From NCBI GenBank assembly GCA_023409175.1, contig JAEYIG010000054.1:1-11619 (forward strand): DNA of 11,619 nt. The letters run 5' to 3'. The notes beneath the pieces were generated by a model. The model made no database searches. It worked only from the letters and a program-made list of their open reading frames with translations, and was not told the origin of the DNA. Positions 1 to 5,403 of the stretch are shown here, in pieces. This DNA comes from Pseudomonadota bacterium (GTDB taxonomy: Bacteria; Pseudomonadota; Gammaproteobacteria; Burkholderiales; Burkholderiaceae_D). The position numbers were made by a program, and so were the translations under genes. Numbering within the stretch: position 1 is the first letter of the stretch; every line of letters begins with the position of its first letter.

Positions 1-131
1 GGTCAGACGTGCATTACTTCCGGCTCAACCGAACCGGTATTGAGGAATAATCAAAAATCGGCAAAAGCGACTCTGCTAGACTCGTCAGGACACAGATGGA
101 CAAGTCACCATATTGATGTAAAGGATATACC
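1..131. other. Left-edge leader of yggT, no identifiable gene
   Basis: I could not recognise a gene in this stretch. On the + strand one frame stays open from base 1 to a stop at 148-150, inside yggT, and another ends at 48-50. Either could be the tail of a gene lying outside the window, but neither reads like ProC, which often precedes yggT in proteobacteria. The - strand has no useful open frame. An extended -10-like element (TG at 74-75, TAGACT at 77-82) could serve yggT, but no matching -35 is seen. A purine-rich stretch at 118-126 (GTAAAGGAT) is a suitable ribosome binding site for the GTG at 132. Confidence 0.4.
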
Positions 132-677
132 GTGCTGTACAGCATTCTGAAAATGATCGTCGATGCGGCCACAACCATATTGGGTGGCGCTTTTCTGCTG
201 AGGTTCTGGATTCAGGTCGTCAGGGCAAGACCTCCCATGCAAATTGCCAACCTGATTTTCCAGCTAACGGACTGGGCGATCAAACCCTTGCGCAGGGTTA
301 TCCCCGGAAAAGGCGGATATGACTGGTCGTCCATTATCGCAGCCGTCCTTATGGCCGTCATTTCAGCCTTGTTCGATACCTGGCTGATCAATTATTTTGC
401 CGTTAAAGTCATCGTTTTCCTGACAGCCTTATCCTTGCTGAACTGGATTATATATGGCTTCATGGGTCTGTTGATCATCGAAGTCATTTTCAGCTGGATC
501 AATCCGTTTGCGCCAATCGCCTCGTTTGTCCGTGAACTGAATATGCCCCTGCTGAAGCCTATCAGGCGTTTTATCCCGACTCTGGGCGCTTTCGATTTCT
601 CGACCCTGATCGCTTTTTTTCTGCTTCAGATCATTTCGCGTGTTGTCACCAACCTTATCCTGTCCAACCTGATATGA
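132..677 (+). CDS. yggT: YggT family integral membrane protein
   Basis: YggT proteins are small inner-membrane proteins of poorly defined role; in E. coli YggT has been linked to osmotic tolerance. The 181-residue product is very hydrophobic and holds two copies of the family unit: an amphipathic segment reading (D)WAIKPLRRVIPGKGGYDW near residues 47-65, and LLKPIRRFIPTLGAFDF near 140-156. Each is followed by a membrane helix, and further helices lie near 8-30, 92-112 and 105-125. The GTG start is preferred because it gives the family's usual N-terminus (MLYSILKMIVD) and sits 5-8 bases after a purine-rich site. The stop overlaps the next start (ATGA at 674-677), so the two genes are probably translated together. 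Family assignment is firm; function is not known. Confidence 0.9.
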   Translation: MLYSILKMIVDAATTILGGAFLLRFWIQVVRARPPMQIANLIFQLTDWAIKPLRRVIPGKGGYDWSSIIAAVLMAVISALFDTWLINYFAVKVIVFLTALSLLNWIIYGFMGLLIIEVIFSWINPFAPIASFVRELNMPLLKPIRRFIPTLGAFDFSTLIAFFLLQIISRVVTNLILSNLI

Positions 678-976
678 GCAGGGAATGGCTGTCCGGGACG
701 AACGCAGGTTTCCGAATTGCCGTGCAAGTCAGTCCCAACGCGAGAAAAACGGAAATCGTTTCATCCGAAGGGGAAACCTTGCGAGTGAAATTGCAGGCAC
801 CGCCAATTGACGGCAAGGCAAATGAAGCCCTCATTCACTTTATTGCCAAAAAACTGCGGATTCCTAAGAAGAAAGTTTCCATAACACATGGCCTGACCGC
901 CAAACGCAAACTGGTTGAAATCGATCTGCCTGATACTTCCGGGGAAGAGCTGGAAAAACAGTTGCTTTCCGAGTGA
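674..976 (+). CDS. yggU: DUF167 / YggU family protein
   Basis: This is a small soluble protein of 100 residues, the usual length of the DUF167 (YggU) family, whose biochemical role is unknown. The diagnostic motif PPIDGKAN lies at residues 43-50 and is followed by a helix (EALIHFIAKKLRIPKK) and the conserved VSITHGLTAKRKLVEI strand region at about 68-83. It has no membrane segment or signal peptide. Its ATG overlaps the yggT stop by four bases and no separate Shine-Dalgarno sequence is visible, so translational coupling is likely. The yggT-yggU pairing is common in proteobacteria and strengthens both assignments. The gene ends 11 bp before the convergent ampD stop, with no clear terminator between them. 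Confidence 0.9.
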   Translation: MSREWLSGTNAGFRIAVQVSPNARKTEIVSSEGETLRVKLQAPPIDGKANEALIHFIAKKLRIPKKKVSITHGLTAKRKLVEIDLPDTSGEELEKQLLSE

Positions 977-987
977 AGCCCAATGTT

Positions 988-1569
988 TTACATCCAGAAA
1001 TCGGGAATATTTTCAACGTCCCGTGACATAGCCGTCCCCAGCATTTTCTTGTAATGATGCCAGTCGAAAAAAGGGCCCGGGTCGGTTTTTCTGACAGGTG
1101 CAATATGCTGATGGCCTGTAATGGTTTGCAGGGGATAATGACGGCACAATGCCTCCGTCAGGGAAACCAGCGTGTCGTACTGTGCCGGCTCAAACGGGAC
1201 GACATCGGTTCCCTCGAGTTCGACACCAATGGAAAAATCGTTGCACCCCTCGCGCCCTTTGAACGAAGAGACTCCCGCATGCCATGCCCGTTGGTTTGCC
1301 GAGACAAACTGGAACAGGCTGCCGTCACGCCGGATGAAAAAATGGGACGAGACTTTCAGCGAACGAAGCTGGTCAAAAAAGGGGTGAGCATCGCAATCGA
1401 GTCGATTAAGGAACAGATCGGCGATACAATGTCCCCCGAACTGTCCGGGAGGCAGGCTGATATTGTGAATGACAAGCAAGTCGATTTCCTGATTGTCGGG
1501 ACGGTCGTTCTGGTTGGGCGAAACCAGACGCGTCGCCTGTTGGCACCAGCCTTCTTTGTCGATATCCAT
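988..1569 (-). CDS. ampD: 1,6-anhydro-N-acetylmuramyl-L-alanine amidase AmpD
   Basis: AmpD is a zinc amidase of the cytosol that cuts the stem peptide from anhydro-muropeptides imported during peptidoglycan recycling. In many Gram-negatives its loss raises AmpC beta-lactamase. The 193-residue protein keeps all the key residues: zinc ligands His35 (VIHNISLPPGQFGG), His153 (TGHQHIAP) and Asp163 (RKTDPG), plus Glu117 (VELEGTD) and Lys161. The WHAGVSSFKGREGCNDFSIG block of the cytosolic AmpD type is also present. There is no signal peptide, which separates it from the secreted AmiD amidases. The ATG at 1569 is preferred over an in-frame TTG at 1575 because a GAG element stands nine bases upstream of it. 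A good - strand promoter lies at 1598-1626. No ampE, ampR or beta-lactamase gene is nearby. Confidence 0.95.
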   Translation of the reverse strand: MDIDKEGWCQQATRLVSPNQNDRPDNQEIDLLVIHNISLPPGQFGGHCIADLFLNRLDCDAHPFFDQLRSLKVSSHFFIRRDGSLFQFVSANQRAWHAGVSSFKGREGCNDFSIGVELEGTDVVPFEPAQYDTLVSLTEALCRHYPLQTITGHQHIAPVRKTDPGPFFDWHHYKKMLGTAMSRDVENIPDFWM

Positions 1570-1597
1570 GGGCAATAACTCAAATAAAAGTATCCCA

Positions 1598-1626
1598 ATT
1601 AAAAACCATTATTACTTTTCTTTCAA
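1598..1626 (-). promoter_or_regulatory. Candidate promoter of ampD
   Basis: Read on the - strand, TTGAAA (1621-1626) and TTTAAT (1598-1603) are separated by exactly 17 bases and match the sigma-70 consensus at five of six positions each. Transcription would start near 1591, about 22 bases before the ampD ATG. The -35 box abuts the start codon of the divergent acetyltransferase gene, so polymerase bound here could hinder that gene. This is a sequence prediction only. Confidence 0.55.
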
Positions 1627-2172
1627 ATGCTTTTAGAAACCGATCGTCTGATTCTGCGAAAAATCGCACGAAATGATTTCCCGGATTTGTGCAAAATGCT
1701 ACAGGACCCGGAAGTGATGTGGGCCTATGAACATGCCTTTACCGATCTTGAAGTCACTGTCTGGCTGGAACGTCAACTGGAAAGATACGGAGAAAACGGT
1801 TTCGGCCTGATGGCCGTCATTTTGAAAACGACAGGCGAGTTGATTGGCCAGACGGGGATTACCTGGCAAGACTGGAATGGACGCCAGGTCCCGGAAATAG
1901 GCTATATCTTCAACAAAGCTCACTGGCACCAGGGTTATGCGATCGAGGCCGCCTCTGCCTGCAAACAATATGCCTTTGAAATACTGGGATTTCCTGAAAT
2001 ATATTCCATTATCCGTGACAATAATATCGCGTCCCAAAACGTTGCCCGCCGAAATGGGATGGAAAAAGTCGGTGAAACGGTCAAGTATTACTACAACATG
2101 AGCATGCCACACTTTATCTACCGCGTCGCATGGGGAGACGGCAAAGTAGATCAGGAATTTCCGGAAGAGTAA
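1627..2172 (+). CDS. GNAT family N-acetyltransferase (RimJ/RimL type)
   Basis: This 181-residue protein is a GNAT acetyltransferase of the group annotated as RimJ/RimL-like. The N-terminus LLETDRLILRKIARNDFPDL is typical, with the first strand and helix followed by a helix with a WLERQLERYGENGF pattern. Strand 4 and the acetyl-CoA pyrophosphate loop are seen as IGYIFNKAHWHQGYAIEA (91-108), with the HQGYA form of the Q/RxxGxG/A motif at 101-105. NNIASQNVARRNGMEKVG (132-149) is the usual C-terminal motif. The acceptor cannot be told from sequence; ribosomal protein N-termini, small metabolites and antibiotics are all possible in this group. No convincing Shine-Dalgarno sequence precedes the ATG. 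The last 22 bases overlap the 3' end of the opposite-strand gene. Confidence 0.88.
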   Translation: MLLETDRLILRKIARNDFPDLCKMLQDPEVMWAYEHAFTDLEVTVWLERQLERYGENGFGLMAVILKTTGELIGQTGITWQDWNGRQVPEIGYIFNKAHWHQGYAIEAASACKQYAFEILGFPEIYSIIRDNNIASQNVARRNGMEKVGETVKYYYNMSMPHFIYRVAWGDGKVDQEFPEE

Positions 2173-2453
2173 TAAGCGGCACTGTGTTCCCGGCAACAGA
2201 ATATTTTTCCCGAATGTTCGAGCGCTTCGGAAGCAGGGATATAAATACCGCAATGTTCGCAACAGACCATCTGTTCGACTTCACCACGCCGCTGGAGATG
2301 GGGATGGGGACGGGGAGGAGGTGAGGCATTCTGGAAAGGATTTTCGCCGTGCCGGAAATTCTGTCGGATGATGAAAATACGGGAACTACGCCGCAATTTG
2401 GCGATAATTGCAGCGATGACCAAGCCGATAATCAGTAACCACATCCAACCCAT
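2151..2453 (-). CDS. PP0621 family small membrane protein with zinc-ribbon-like motif
   Basis: The 100-residue product has one N-terminal membrane helix (about residues 2-19, WMWLLIIGLVIAAIIAKL), a basic and proline-rich linker (20-57), and a cysteine-rich C-terminal domain. Cys65-x2-Cys68 and Cys87-x2-His90 probably bind a metal; extra cysteines sit at 64 and 86. The pattern CCEHCGIYIPASEAL followed by IFCCREH matches the PP0621 family seen in Pseudomonas and betaproteobacteria, whose function is unknown. The helix suggests an inner-membrane anchor, with the ribbon probably in the cytosol. The start is well supported by GGGAG seven bases upstream (2461-2465). The gene ends inside the 3' end of the convergent acetyltransferase. 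Confidence 0.82.
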   Translation of the reverse strand: MGWMWLLIIGLVIAAIIAKLRRSSRIFIIRQNFRHGENPFQNASPPPRPHPHLQRRGEVEQMVCCEHCGIYIPASEALEHSGKIFCCREHSAAYYSSGNS

Positions 2454-2469
2454 TTTCAGTCTCCCATAC

Positions 2470-2493
2470 AGCCGTTCATCCTTTGGAACGGCT
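2470..2493. repeat. Perfect 8-bp inverted repeat (hairpin) in a divergent promoter region
   Basis: AGCCGTTC (2470-2477) and GAACGGCT (2486-2493) are exact reverse complements around an 8-base loop. The repeat lies just upstream of the ribosome binding site of the - strand zinc-ribbon gene and directly before a -35-like TTGACA facing yggS. It could be an operator, or a leader hairpin in the zinc-ribbon mRNA. It has no T tract on the + strand that would make it a normal terminator for that direction. Confidence 0.5.
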
Positions 2494-2541
2494 TTGACAT
2501 CATTTTACGACAATGATTAATTTGCTTTACCTCTTTATAAT
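2494..2541 (+). promoter_or_regulatory. Candidate promoter region of yggS
   Basis: TTGACA (2494-2499) is a perfect -35 box. At 17 bases' spacing lies TTAATT (2517-2522), preceded by TG at 2514-2515, as in extended -10 promoters. A second, perfect -10 hexamer TATAAT (2536-2541) has no good -35 at normal spacing. Either could start the yggS message, with a leader of roughly 40-60 bases. Confidence 0.5.
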
Positions 2542-2550
2542 GAAAGCAAA
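2521..2550. repeat. Perfect 8-bp inverted repeat around TATAAT, possible operator
   Basis: TTTGCTTT (2521-2528) and AAAGCAAA (2543-2550) are exact reverse complements separated by 14 bases, which contain the TATAAT hexamer at 2536-2541. A spaced dyad over a -10 box is the layout of many repressor sites. It could also be chance in an AT-rich region. No known regulator is assigned. Confidence 0.45.
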
Positions 2551-2586
2551 ACAATATTGAGTCTATCACATCGAAGACCCTCAATC

Positions 2587-3297
2587 ATGACTGCCATTAC
2601 AAACCACTTGCAAACCATCCATAAAATAATCGACTCTGCCGCCAAAAAGGCCGCCCGAGATCCAGACACCGTTCATCTGCTCGCCGTTTCCAAAACGCGA
2701 CCACCTGAGGATATTCTGGAAGCGGCTAAAGCAGGACAGTTCGCTTTCGGCGAAAATTATGAACAGGAAGCCGTCGCGAAAATCGAGGCCATACGGCAAT
2801 CCCATCCTGACCTGAAACTGGAATGGCACTTTATCGGCCCGATCCAGAGCAACAAAACCCGTTCCATTGCCGAGCATTTCAACTGGGTTCATTCGGTGGA
2901 CAGGGAAAAAATTGCGCGGCGCCTGAGTGAACAACGTCCAGCCGATCTTCCTCCCTTGAATGTCTGCCTGCAAGTGAACATCAGTCAGGAAAAAACCAAA
3001 AGCGGTGTCATTCCTGAAGAAGTGTCCCATCTGGCAAAGGCCATTTCAGCCATGCCGAATCTCAGATTGCGCGGTCTGATGGCCATCCCCGAACCCGAAA
3101 GCGATCCGGCAAAACAGCGACAGCCTTTTCAGGCGATGAAAGCCCTGTTCGACGAACTGGTTCAGGCAGGATACGATATGGATACCCTATCCATGGGCAT
3201 GTCGGACGATATGGAAACGGCCATACAGGAGGGAGCGACAACCGTCCGTATCGGGTCTGCCATTTTTGGCAAAAGAAGTTATCCGGCCAAACAATGA
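2587..3297 (+). CDS. yggS: YggS/PLPBP family pyridoxal phosphate homeostasis protein
   Basis: YggS (PLPBP, formerly UPF0001) is a PLP-binding TIM-barrel protein resembling the N-terminal domain of alanine racemase. It has no known catalytic activity and helps balance vitamin B6 and amino-acid pools. The PLP lysine is Lys36 in LLAVSKTRP. Other family signatures are FGENYEQEAVAKI (about 54-66), EWHFIGPIQSNKTR (about 82-95), VNISQEKTKSG (about 130-140), LRLRGLMAIPEP (about 161-172), and the phosphate-site region SMGMSDDMETAIQEGATTVRIGSAIFG near the C-terminus. At 236 residues it is normal length. The ATG at 2587 gives the usual start; an in-frame TTG at 2557 would add ten unlikely residues inside the leader. 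In many bacteria yggS neighbours yggT and proC; here it lies about 2 kb from yggT. Confidence 0.94.
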   Translation: MTAITNHLQTIHKIIDSAAKKAARDPDTVHLLAVSKTRPPEDILEAAKAGQFAFGENYEQEAVAKIEAIRQSHPDLKLEWHFIGPIQSNKTRSIAEHFNWVHSVDREKIARRLSEQRPADLPPLNVCLQVNISQEKTKSGVIPEEVSHLAKAISAMPNLRLRGLMAIPEPESDPAKQRQPFQAMKALFDELVQAGYDMDTLSMGMSDDMETAIQEGATTVRIGSAIFGKRSYPAKQ

Positions 3298-3313
3298 TCG
3301 GTGTGTCTTCAGG

Positions 3314-3337
3314 CGAAAAATGTGATTATTTTTTTCG
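3314..3337. terminator. Weak candidate bidirectional terminator between yggS and the yqjK-like gene
   Basis: CGAAAAA (3314-3320) can pair with TTTTTCG (3331-3337) around a 10-base loop, between the converging ends of yggS (stop 3297) and the - strand yqjK-like gene (stop 3326). The run of T on one strand and A on the other would suit termination in both directions. The stem is short and AT-rich and overlaps the last codons of the - strand gene, so this is only tentative. Confidence 0.25.
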
Positions 3338-3652
3338 GCGCCCAAGAAGACCAAGCGCAAACGTCAGGATTGGTTTGAACCGACGCCAGGTCTTGAACAG
3401 CACTGTCGCCGAAACAGCCCATGAAATGATACGGCGCGGGCGCAGGGCTAGCAAAGCCAGAATGACCGGTGCAATGACAAGAGGATTTTTCCTGATTTTG
3501 CCAAAGCCACTCAAAAACCCGAGACCCTTTGACACAATGTCCGGCATTTGAAACAGGGAAAGCGCTTCAACCGCCAGTTTTTCACGCAAGATGGCACTCT
3601 GAACCAGCAGTTCAGCTTTACGCTTAGAGAGTTTTCTGGATGAGTCCGTCAT
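3326..3652 (-). CDS. YqjK-like small membrane protein
   Basis: The 108-residue product resembles E. coli YqjK in layout. A basic N-terminal helix contains RKAELLVQSAILREKLA (about 11-27; YqjK has a similar RKAQLLSQ helix). A hydrophobic segment follows (about 57-73), and the tail is basic and aromatic, LRPRRIISWAVSATVLFKTW then RRFKP. Function is unknown. The ATG at 3652 is chosen because GAG stands nine bases before it; the in-frame TTG at 3661 directly abuts that GAG. It is the last gene of a - strand trio in the same order as E. coli yqjD-yqjE-yqjK, starting 18 bp after the yqjE-like stop. Position in the cluster counts for as much as sequence in this call. Confidence 0.75.
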   Translation of the reverse strand: MTDSSRKLSKRKAELLVQSAILREKLAVEALSLFQMPDIVSKGLGFLSGFGKIRKNPLVIAPVILALLALRPRRIISWAVSATVLFKTWRRFKPILTFALGLLGRRKK

Positions 3653-3670
3653 CAAATTCAACTCGTTTAT

Positions 3671-4036
3671 TTACTCTGAAGTTGTCAGGCGATCGACATC
3701 TTTCGCGATTTCCTGGCATGTCAGGGCCAGCATCTTCGGCTTTTTGCTGAAACTTCTCTTCACTCCGATGGCGATTCCCAGCGTAAGAAGGCCGAAAAAG
3801 ACAATCAGCCCGACCATGGCTGGAATCCGGTAGGATTCCCAGCAAAGCACGATTATCAGGATAACGGCAAGCAATATCGTCAGCGCAAGGCAAAACAGAC
3901 CCGCGAGCGAAAGCAACAGGTAAGTGAGAAGACGCATCCATTCCTCTTCCACCTCTATTGCAATCAGCTCGAAACGTGTCTTCAGGATGGCAAGTACGGT
4001 ACCTGCCACCTTTACAAAAGAATCGCCCAATGCCAT
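3671..4036 (-). CDS. YqjE-like membrane protein (phage holin superfamily 3_6 type)
   Basis: This 121-residue protein belongs to the group named 'phage holin family' in databases, which includes E. coli YqjE. In this setting it is a cellular inner-membrane protein and there is no phage gene nearby. An amphipathic N-terminal helix (AILKTRFELIAIEVEEEWMR, about 16-35) leads into two membrane helices, near 36-64 and 70-92. These are joined by a short turn (WESYRIP) and followed by a basic stretch (KRSFSKKPK) and a soluble tail. The helical-hairpin shape and the ELIAIEVEEE pattern are typical. It starts 16 bp after the yqjD-like stop, so the two are probably co-transcribed. Its molecular role is unknown. 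Confidence 0.82.
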   Translation of the reverse strand: MALGDSFVKVAGTVLAILKTRFELIAIEVEEEWMRLLTYLLLSLAGLFCLALTILLAVILIIVLCWESYRIPAMVGLIVFFGLLTLGIAIGVKRSFSKKPKMLALTCQEIAKDVDRLTTSE

Positions 4037-4052
4037 ATGTTATCCGACTGTA

Positions 4053-4379
4053 TTATTTCTTGCGGGCAATCAGGATACCGACGAGAACGCCGACTGCAGC
4101 AACAATACCTGCGGCTTTCCATGGATTTTCCTTGACATATTCCGCTGTGCAGACAGCAGCGTCCTTCGCTTTCGTTACAACGATGTCTTCCAGTTCGCCA
4201 AGAGCGAATTTTGCGTCAACGAGGGTCGATTCCAGTTTTTTCTTGGCATTCTGATAGGTTTCGCTACCTTGATGCGTGCTGTTTTCCAGTACTTTTTCGG
4301 CATCGTTGATAATCGATTTCAGGCTGCCCATCAGTTTGTTACCGGACTGTCCGGCATTTTCCAGAATTTCCATATCCAT
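4053..4379 (-). CDS. DUF883 / ElaB-YqjD family membrane-anchored protein
   Basis: The family is best known from E. coli YqjD, a C-terminally anchored inner-membrane protein that binds stationary-phase ribosomes. The 108-residue product has the same build. A charged, helical, probably coiled N-terminal part (about 8-80, including LKSIINDAEKVLENS and KKKLESTLVDAKFALGELED) is followed by ENPWKAAGIVAAVGVLVGIL and the C-terminal IARKK. The ENPWKA sequence and the GxxxG-like helix (about 88-105) are family hallmarks. The start is clear, with AGAGGAAGGA running up to the ATG. Ribosome binding here is inferred from the family only. It heads the yqj-like trio, and a candidate promoter lies upstream at 4425-4453. 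Confidence 0.88.
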   Translation of the reverse strand: MDMEILENAGQSGNKLMGSLKSIINDAEKVLENSTHQGSETYQNAKKKLESTLVDAKFALGELEDIVVTKAKDAAVCTAEYVKENPWKAAGIVAAVGVLVGILIARKK

Positions 4380-4424
4380 TCCTTCCTCTTAACGTATGTG
4401 TAAAGTATTTCTCGACAATGAATA

Positions 4425-4453
4425 ATTTAACAGACAAGCACGGCAATTGCCAA
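4425..4453 (-). promoter_or_regulatory. Candidate promoter of the yqjD-like operon, with palindrome over the -35
   Basis: On the - strand, TTGGCA (4448-4453) and TTAAAT (4425-4430) are 17 bases apart, matching five and four of six consensus positions. Transcription would begin near 4418, about 38 bases before the DUF883 start. The perfect 10-bp palindrome GGCAATTGCC (4442-4451) overlaps the -35 box and could be a protein binding site. The roughly 100 bp between ubiA and this operon hold no evident terminator. Confidence 0.4.
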
Positions 4454-4483
4454 AAATTTTATGCGTTTTTCATAGGATAAACC

Positions 4484-5362
4484 TTAACGCAACGCATAGT
4501 CCAGCACAATGCCGAGGAATATAAACGCCCCGAGCCAATTATTGTGGCGGAATGCCTGAAAACAGCCTTCCCGATCCCTCTTCCGGATCAGTTTGTAGTG
4601 ATAAACGACGCATGAAACCGCCATCAACCAGCCAGCGACAAACCATTTGCCCAGACCGGCATCTATTCCTGTCAGCAAAACGATGAAAAGCATCATGAAA
4701 TAGCAGGCCATGACCCCCAGCACATCGTAACGTCCGAATGTAATGGCCGATGTGTGAATGCCGATTTTCAAATCGTCATCACGATCCACCATAGCATATT
4801 CAGTATCGTATGCGAGCGCCCAGAAGATATTAGCCAATAACAAAAACCACGCGATCAGGGGCACATTATTTTGCACGGCTGCAAACGCCATCGGAATGCC
4901 GAACCCGAAAGCGACTCCCAGGTAAGCCTGGGGTAATGCAAAAAAACGTTTGAAGAGAGGATAAGTTGCTGCCACGAAAAGCGCGATAACGGATAGTCCG
5001 ACCGTCAGCCAATTCAGGGACAACACCAGCAGAAACGATAAAAACGCCAAACCCGCAGCCACCCAAATGGCCTCAATCGGCTTCAGTTTTCCCGATGTCA
5101 ACGGACGTTCTGCCGTCCGTTTGACGTATCTGTCGAAATCCCTGTCGGCATAGTCGTTCATGGCACAACCGGCCGATCGCATCAATACCGTCCCAACGAC
5201 AAAAACAATAATCAGACAGAAATCCGGCTTCCCATCCGAAGCGATCCATAATGCACACAAGGTCGGCCACAGCAGCAACAGTGATCCGATCGGCTTGTCG
5301 AGACGGACAAGACGCAGATACAGCAGCCACCTGTTTTCCATGACACCCGATTGTGTATTCAT
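4484..5362 (-). CDS. ubiA: 4-hydroxybenzoate octaprenyltransferase UbiA
   Basis: UbiA attaches the polyprenyl tail to 4-hydroxybenzoate in ubiquinone synthesis, acting in the inner membrane with Mg2+. The 292-residue protein is of normal length and made of many hydrophobic helices. Both aspartate-rich sites are intact: NDYADRDFD at residues 69-77, followed by the conserved [13 protein letters not shown], and [12 protein letters not shown] at 186-197. The N-terminal [19 protein letters not shown] block is also classic UbiA and argues against MenA, CyoE or chlorophyll-type relatives. The ATG at 5362 has only a weak ribosome site; an in-frame ATG at 5341 is possible. It follows recG by 41 bp on the same strand and may be read from the recG promoter. 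No chorismate lyase gene (ubiC) is in the window. Confidence 0.95.
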   Translation of the reverse strand: MNTQSGVMENRWLLYLRLVRLDKPIGSLLLLWPTLCALWIASDGKPDFCLIIVFVVGTVLMRSAGCAMNDYADRDFDRYVKRTAERPLTSGKLKPIEAIWVAAGLAFLSFLLVLSLNWLTVGLSVIALFVAATYPLFKRFFALPQAYLGVAFGFGIPMAFAAVQNNVPLIAWFLLLANIFWALAYDTEYAMVDRDDDLKIGIHTSAITFGRYDVLGVMACYFMMLFIVLLTGIDAGLGKWFVAGWLMAVSCVVYHYKLIRKRDREGCFQAFRHNNWLGAFIFLGIVLDYALR

Positions 5363-5403
5363 TTCAAAAACCAGCAGTTATTGAACTGACAAGATAAAAC
5401 CTG

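Noticed and set aside
1..50. Tail of proC before yggT
   Set aside because: None of the three + strand frames at the left edge reads like the ProC C-terminus, and the stretch is too short to decide.
1054..1578. A 174-codon open frame on the + strand opposite ampD
   Set aside because: It lies antisense to an ampD gene whose catalytic residues are all intact, its translation resembles no family I know, and it has no promoter or ribosome site. It is a shadow frame.
2557..2586. A TTG start that would extend yggS by ten residues
   Set aside because: The ATG at 2587 places the PLP lysine at residue 36 as in E. coli, and the extra codons lie in the promoter and leader region.
3671..4036. Phage remnant, suggested by the holin-family label of the yqjE-like protein
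   Set aside because: It sits in a yqjD-yqjE-yqjK-like cluster with no phage genes, and family members of this type are normal chromosomal proteins.
3924..4403. A 159-codon + strand frame opposite the yqjD-like and yqjE-like genes
   Set aside because: The opposite-strand proteins match known families with correct starts and spacing. The + strand translation looks like reverse reading of membrane helices.
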